The notes beneath the pieces are model-generated. The model searched no databases. It was not told the origin of the DNA and saw only the letters and a list, made by a program, of their open reading frames with translations. From positions 248,001 through 312,000 of the forward strand of contig NZ_CP093396.1 of NCBI RefSeq assembly GCF_029027405.1: DNA of 64,000 bases. Direction: 5' to 3'. Of this stretch, positions 60,580 to 64,000 are shown piece after piece; the stretch's first letter is position 1; each line of letters opens with the position of its first letter. Both the position numbers and the translations under genes were made by a program. The DNA is from Sulfurimonas sp. (GTDB lineage: Bacteria; Campylobacterota; Campylobacteria; Campylobacterales; Sulfurimonadaceae).

Positions 60580-61707
60580 ATGTTACTTTTTACGCCTGGA
60601 CCAACTCCAGTATCCCAAAATATTCGTAATGCAATGAGTGATGAAACTATGCATCATCGTACACCAGAATTTGAAGCAATTTTTGAGCAAACAAGAAAAC
60701 ATCTTTTTAATCTTTTTGCTACGGATGAAATTGTTATGCTTGCATCTACTGGTACAGGTGCTATGGAAGCAGCTGTTATAAACCTTTGTCACAAGACTCT
60801 TCTTAGTGTAAACTCTGGAAAGTTTGGAGAAAGATTTGGAAAAATCGCTCTTGCTAATGGACTAAAAAATATAGAGATAAAAAATGAGTGGGATACACCT
60901 GCAAGTGTAGATGCTATTGTTGATATGATAAAAACAAATAGCGATATAGATGCTATAGCAGTTCAGATTAGTGAATCAGCAGGAGGGCTTCGTCACCCTG
61001 TTGAAGAGTTAGCAAAGGCTGTAAAAGAGATAAATCCTAAGATTATGATTATCGCTGATGGTATTACTGCTGTTGGTGTTGAGAGAATAGATGTATCAAA
61101 TATTGACTGTCTGATAGCTGGTAGTCAAAAAGCACTTATGCTTCCTCCTGGTCTTTCAATTTTAGGACTTAGTAATGTTGGGATTGAAAAAATTGGAACA
61201 GGAAAAGGTTACTATTTAAACCTTGCATCTGAGATAAAAAAACAACGCCAAAACACAACAGCATATACAGCTGCAACTACTTTAATCATAGGACTTTTAG
61301 AAGTTTTACAGACAATAGAAAAGCAGGGTGGTATAGGAGTTCTTTATTGTAATACTGCAAGACGCGCAAAAGCTACACAAGCTGCACTTCAAGCGATAGG
61401 ATTACATATATATCCAACTACTCCTGCAAAAAGTATGACAACTATTGATGATAAAGATGCAGCAAAAATTCGTTCAGCTTTAAAAGAAGAGTACGGTGTA
61501 AATGTAGCTGGTGGACAAGATCATCTTAAAGGTAAAATATTTCGCATAAACCAAATGGGATTGATTCAAACACATAAGTCTATTTGGGTTGTAAATTCCA
61601 TAGAGCTTATACTACATCGTATGGGAAGATTAGAGTATGGCGGAATTGCCTCTAAGGTATATAATGAAACTTATTTTAAATCAGCATTACAAAAGAAAGA
61701 GATATAA
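60580..61707 (+). CDS. Class V aminotransferase (alanine-glyoxylate / serine-pyruvate type)
   Basis: 375 residues. FTPGPTPVSQNIRNAMSDETMHHRTPEF is the N-terminal signature; GTGAMEAAVIN holds the cofactor phosphate site; IADGITAVGVERIDV and AGSQKALMLPPGLSILGLS place the PLP-binding lysine in SQKAL. Cytoplasmic, full length for the family. In this phylum a member sits upstream of hisZ and purA as here; the substrate (serine, alanine or glyoxylate) is not decided by sequence. Confidence 0.9.
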   Translation: MLLFTPGPTPVSQNIRNAMSDETMHHRTPEFEAIFEQTRKHLFNLFATDEIVMLASTGTGAMEAAVINLCHKTLLSVNSGKFGERFGKIALANGLKNIEIKNEWDTPASVDAIVDMIKTNSDIDAIAVQISESAGGLRHPVEELAKAVKEINPKIMIIADGITAVGVERIDVSNIDCLIAGSQKALMLPPGLSILGLSNVGIEKIGTGKGYYLNLASEIKKQRQNTTAYTAATTLIIGLLEVLQTIEKQGGIGVLYCNTARRAKATQAALQAIGLHIYPTTPAKSMTTIDDKDAAKIRSALKEEYGVNVAGGQDHLKGKIFRINQMGLIQTHKSIWVVNSIELILHRMGRLEYGGIASKVYNETYFKSALQKKEI

Positions 61708-62556
61708 ATGATATTAGAACATGAGATTCCAAATGGAACAAAACTTTACTTTGCAAATAGTGCAAAAGTAAAAAGAAATATAGAAAATATAGCTAGTGAG
61801 ATTCTTTATGATAATGGATTTGAGGAGATTGTAACTCCTCTTTTTTCATATCATCAGCATCTAAGCATTTCTGATGATAGAGAGTTGATAAGAGTAAATG
61901 ATGCTCAAAATAACTCTTTATCTCTTCGTGCTGATTCTACTATTGATGTTGTTAGAATTATTGAAAAAAGACTTGGTAGAAATACAGAACAAAAAAAATG
62001 GTTTTATATTCAGCCTGTATTTCGTTATCCAACTGGGGAACAATACCAAGTTGGTGCCGAGTTTATGGATGAAAAGAATCTTTCATCTGTCGCAAATTTA
62101 GCTGTAAATATTTTTGACAAGTTAGAGCTAAAGCCTTTAATGCAAGTATCAAACATCAAAATACCAAAACTTTTAGTTGAAATGTTTGATGAATTGACAT
62201 TAGATGATTTTCGTCATATCAACATAGAAAAATTTTTAAATTTAAAAGTTGATTGGTTAAATAAACTTGTTTATCTTCAGTATGTTGAGAGTATTGATGA
62301 AGTGATAGATATAGCACCAGAGTCAATCAAAGTAGAGTTGATAAAAATGAAAGAGTTATGCTCACAGATGTCATATAAAGACATTGTTTTAGCACCGATG
62401 TATTATGCAAAAATGCTTTACTATGATGAGTTATTTTTTAGATGCATAGAAAAAAATGAAGTTTATGCGAGTGGCGGAAGATACAAAAATGACGATTTAA
62501 CATCAGTTGGGTTTGCTATTTATACAGATGCACTTTGTGAAAGTTTAACAAAATAA
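61708..62556 (+). CDS. hisZ: HisZ-like ATP phosphoribosyltransferase regulatory subunit
   Basis: 282 residues. Class II tRNA-synthetase fold lacking an anticodon domain: [57 protein letters not shown]. This is the HisZ form that regulates short HisG in histidine synthesis. The start directly follows the aminotransferase stop. Slightly short for HisZ, so a divergent paralog is possible. Confidence 0.8.
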   Translation: MILEHEIPNGTKLYFANSAKVKRNIENIASEILYDNGFEEIVTPLFSYHQHLSISDDRELIRVNDAQNNSLSLRADSTIDVVRIIEKRLGRNTEQKKWFYIQPVFRYPTGEQYQVGAEFMDEKNLSSVANLAVNIFDKLELKPLMQVSNIKIPKLLVEMFDELTLDDFRHINIEKFLNLKVDWLNKLVYLQYVESIDEVIDIAPESIKVELIKMKELCSQMSYKDIVLAPMYYAKMLYYDELFFRCIEKNEVYASGGRYKNDDLTSVGFAIYTDALCESLTK

Positions 62557-62575
62557 TATTGATAAAGAGGAAAAT

Positions 62576-63832
62576 ATGAAAAATAATCAAGCAGATTTAA
62601 TTGTAGGTATTCAGTGGGGCGATGAAGGTAAAGGTAAAATAGTTGATAAACTAGCACAAGAGTACGACATGGTTTGTAGAAGCCAAGGTGGTCACAATGC
62701 TGGACATACTATCTGGGTTGATGGAGTTAAATTTGCACTTCATCTTGTTCCTTCTGGTGTTTTAAATCCTAAAGCTATCAATGTTGTTGGTAATGGTGTT
62801 GTTTTATCTCCAGAGTCAATAATCAAAGAAATGGTACAGTTTGAAGGTCTTGAAGGTCGTCTTTATATCTCTGATAAAGCACATTTAAATCTTTACTATC
62901 ATGCTCTTGTTGATCAAGCAAAAGAAAGACTAAAAGGTGATAAAGCTATTGGTACAACGGGTAAGGGAATTGGACCTGCTTATGCAGATAAAATTAACCG
63001 TACTGGTTTTAGAGTTGGTGAACTTTTAAATCCTAAAAAACTTTGTGCATCTATCATTGAGATGTTTGAGCAAAATAGACAAATCTTTGATATTTATGAA
63101 ATAGCTACGCCAATTGAGTCTGAATTACTAGCTGAGCTAGAAGGTTATAAAGCTAAACTTGCTCCGCATATCACAGATACAACTCAAATGGTTTGGAACG
63201 CTCTAGATGCTAATAAAAAGATATTATTAGAAGGTGCGCAAGGTACACTTTTAGATATTGATCATGGAACATATCCGTTTGTGACTTCTTCAGCAACTGT
63301 ATCAGCTGGTGCTTGTACAGGTCTTGGAATCAACCCTAAAAATATCGGTAAAGTTACAGGAATTGTAAAAGCTTATTGTACTCGTGTAGGTAATGGACCT
63401 TTTCCAAGTGAAGATTTTGGTGAAGATGGAAAAAGACTTGGCGTACAAGGAAATGAGTTCGGAACTACAACAGGACGAGCTAGAAGATGTGGTTGGTTTG
63501 ACGCTATAGCTACTAGATATGCAAGTCGCTTAAATGGTTGTGATGAATTAGCATTGATGAAACTTGATGTTTTAGATGGATTTGATGAAGTTAAAGTATG
63601 TATAGCTTATGAATTAGATGGAAAAGAGATAGATTATCTTCCATCAAACCTTGAAGATGTAACTCCAATTTATAAAACTTTTAAAGGTTGGGATAACTCA
63701 GTTGGTGCTAGAAAGTTTGAAGACCTACCTTCTTCTGCTCAAGATTATGTTAAAATTATTGAAGAAATTTCACAAACTAAAATAGGAATTATTTCAACTT
63801 CACCTGAAAGAGAAGATACGATAATTCTTTAA
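62576..63832 (+). CDS. purA: Adenylosuccinate synthetase
   Basis: 418 residues, complete. [17 protein letters not shown] (GTP loop), [46 protein letters not shown] and [21 protein letters not shown] are the PurA signatures. Converts IMP and aspartate with GTP to adenylosuccinate in AMP synthesis. Good AGAGGA ribosome site. Confidence 0.97.
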   Translation: MKNNQADLIVGIQWGDEGKGKIVDKLAQEYDMVCRSQGGHNAGHTIWVDGVKFALHLVPSGVLNPKAINVVGNGVVLSPESIIKEMVQFEGLEGRLYISDKAHLNLYYHALVDQAKERLKGDKAIGTTGKGIGPAYADKINRTGFRVGELLNPKKLCASIIEMFEQNRQIFDIYEIATPIESELLAELEGYKAKLAPHITDTTQMVWNALDANKKILLEGAQGTLLDIDHGTYPFVTSSATVSAGACTGLGINPKNIGKVTGIVKAYCTRVGNGPFPSEDFGEDGKRLGVQGNEFGTTTGRARRCGWFDAIATRYASRLNGCDELALMKLDVLDGFDEVKVCIAYELDGKEIDYLPSNLEDVTPIYKTFKGWDNSVGARKFEDLPSSAQDYVKIIEEISQTKIGIISTSPEREDTIIL

Positions 63833-63852
63833 CACCAAAGGAAAGTATTAAT

Positions 63853-64000
63853 ATGAAAACCCGCTTTAGTCCATTAGTTAAGTTGAAAAAAACTACTATG
63901 GAAAAAAGTGAGCGTCTAGTACAAAAAGCAAATGTGGACTTAAATAGTGCTGCAATGGCTTTGCAAATTTCTTACAATTCTTTAGATGATATTGAATCTC
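63853..64000 (+). CDS. FliJ-like flagellar export protein, partial
   Basis: MKTRFSPLVKLKKTTMEKSERLVQKANVDLNSAAMALQISYNSLDDIES runs off the window. AAAGGAAAG precedes the ATG. The start and coiled-coil character match small FliJ-type proteins encoded next to purA in this phylum. Confidence 0.6.
   Translation, partial: MKTRFSPLVKLKKTTMEKSERLVQKANVDLNSAAMALQISYNSLDDIES

Overview
The window is AT-rich DNA from a member of the Campylobacterota, most like Sulfurimonas or a close relative. Evidence is the gene complement (CcoG, cobalamin-dependent MetH, PurA next to a HisZ-like protein and a FliJ-like start, many small two-component and chemotaxis genes) and codon use. No rRNA or tRNA gene was seen.

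Layout. (1) 1-6290: the early end of a Mu-like transposable prophage: repressor, an early cluster built on three to four copies of a ~190-bp promoter-like module, then MuA and MuB transposition genes running off the left edge. Its end appears to sit inside an IS3 orfA. (2) 6290-7255: decayed IS3 and IS1182-like remnants. (3) 7255-33640: a large integron cassette array, all on the minus strand, with at least 23 recognisable attC sites and eight copies of a 151-bp GC-rich gene-less unit. No integron integrase is present, so this is a CALIN-type array (cluster of attC sites lacking integrase). (4) 33822-47353: chromosomal genes: comM, DUF779 and aldehyde dehydrogenase, FIST histidine kinase and response regulator, metH, a NIT/CZB chemoreceptor, ccoG. 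(5) 47354-49400: IS graveyard with a second identical copy of the IS3-family element. (6) 49413-54610: a ynbABCD-like lipid operon with an extra PlsC gene, with attC relics on both sides. (7) 55163-64000: YeiH-type transporter, a secreted ankyrin protein paired with a protein made of about 31 tandem 22-residue repeats, a class V aminotransferase, HisZ-like protein, purA, and the start of a fliJ-like gene.

The array is the exceptional part. It holds an ABC-3C-type four-gene conflict system, a DUF262 plus HEPN pair, a SIR2-HerA pair, a separate RxxxxH HEPN protein, an HNH protein, two toxin-antitoxin pairs, a GIY-YIG-like pseudogene, and two candidate peptidoglycan-hydrolase effector and immunity pairs, together with several lone lipoproteins or secreted proteins that could be orphan immunity genes. 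It therefore reads as a store of anti-phage and inter-bacterial competition functions. IS3 and IS5-family elements have inserted into it, and its integrase-proximal edge looks deleted.

The 151-bp unit is the best candidate for something undescribed. It is bounded by integron-type AAC/GTT boxes, folds into a long GC stem with two inner hairpins, and one copy carries changes that turn wobble pairs into Watson-Crick pairs. All functional assignments come from reading motifs; no database search was run.
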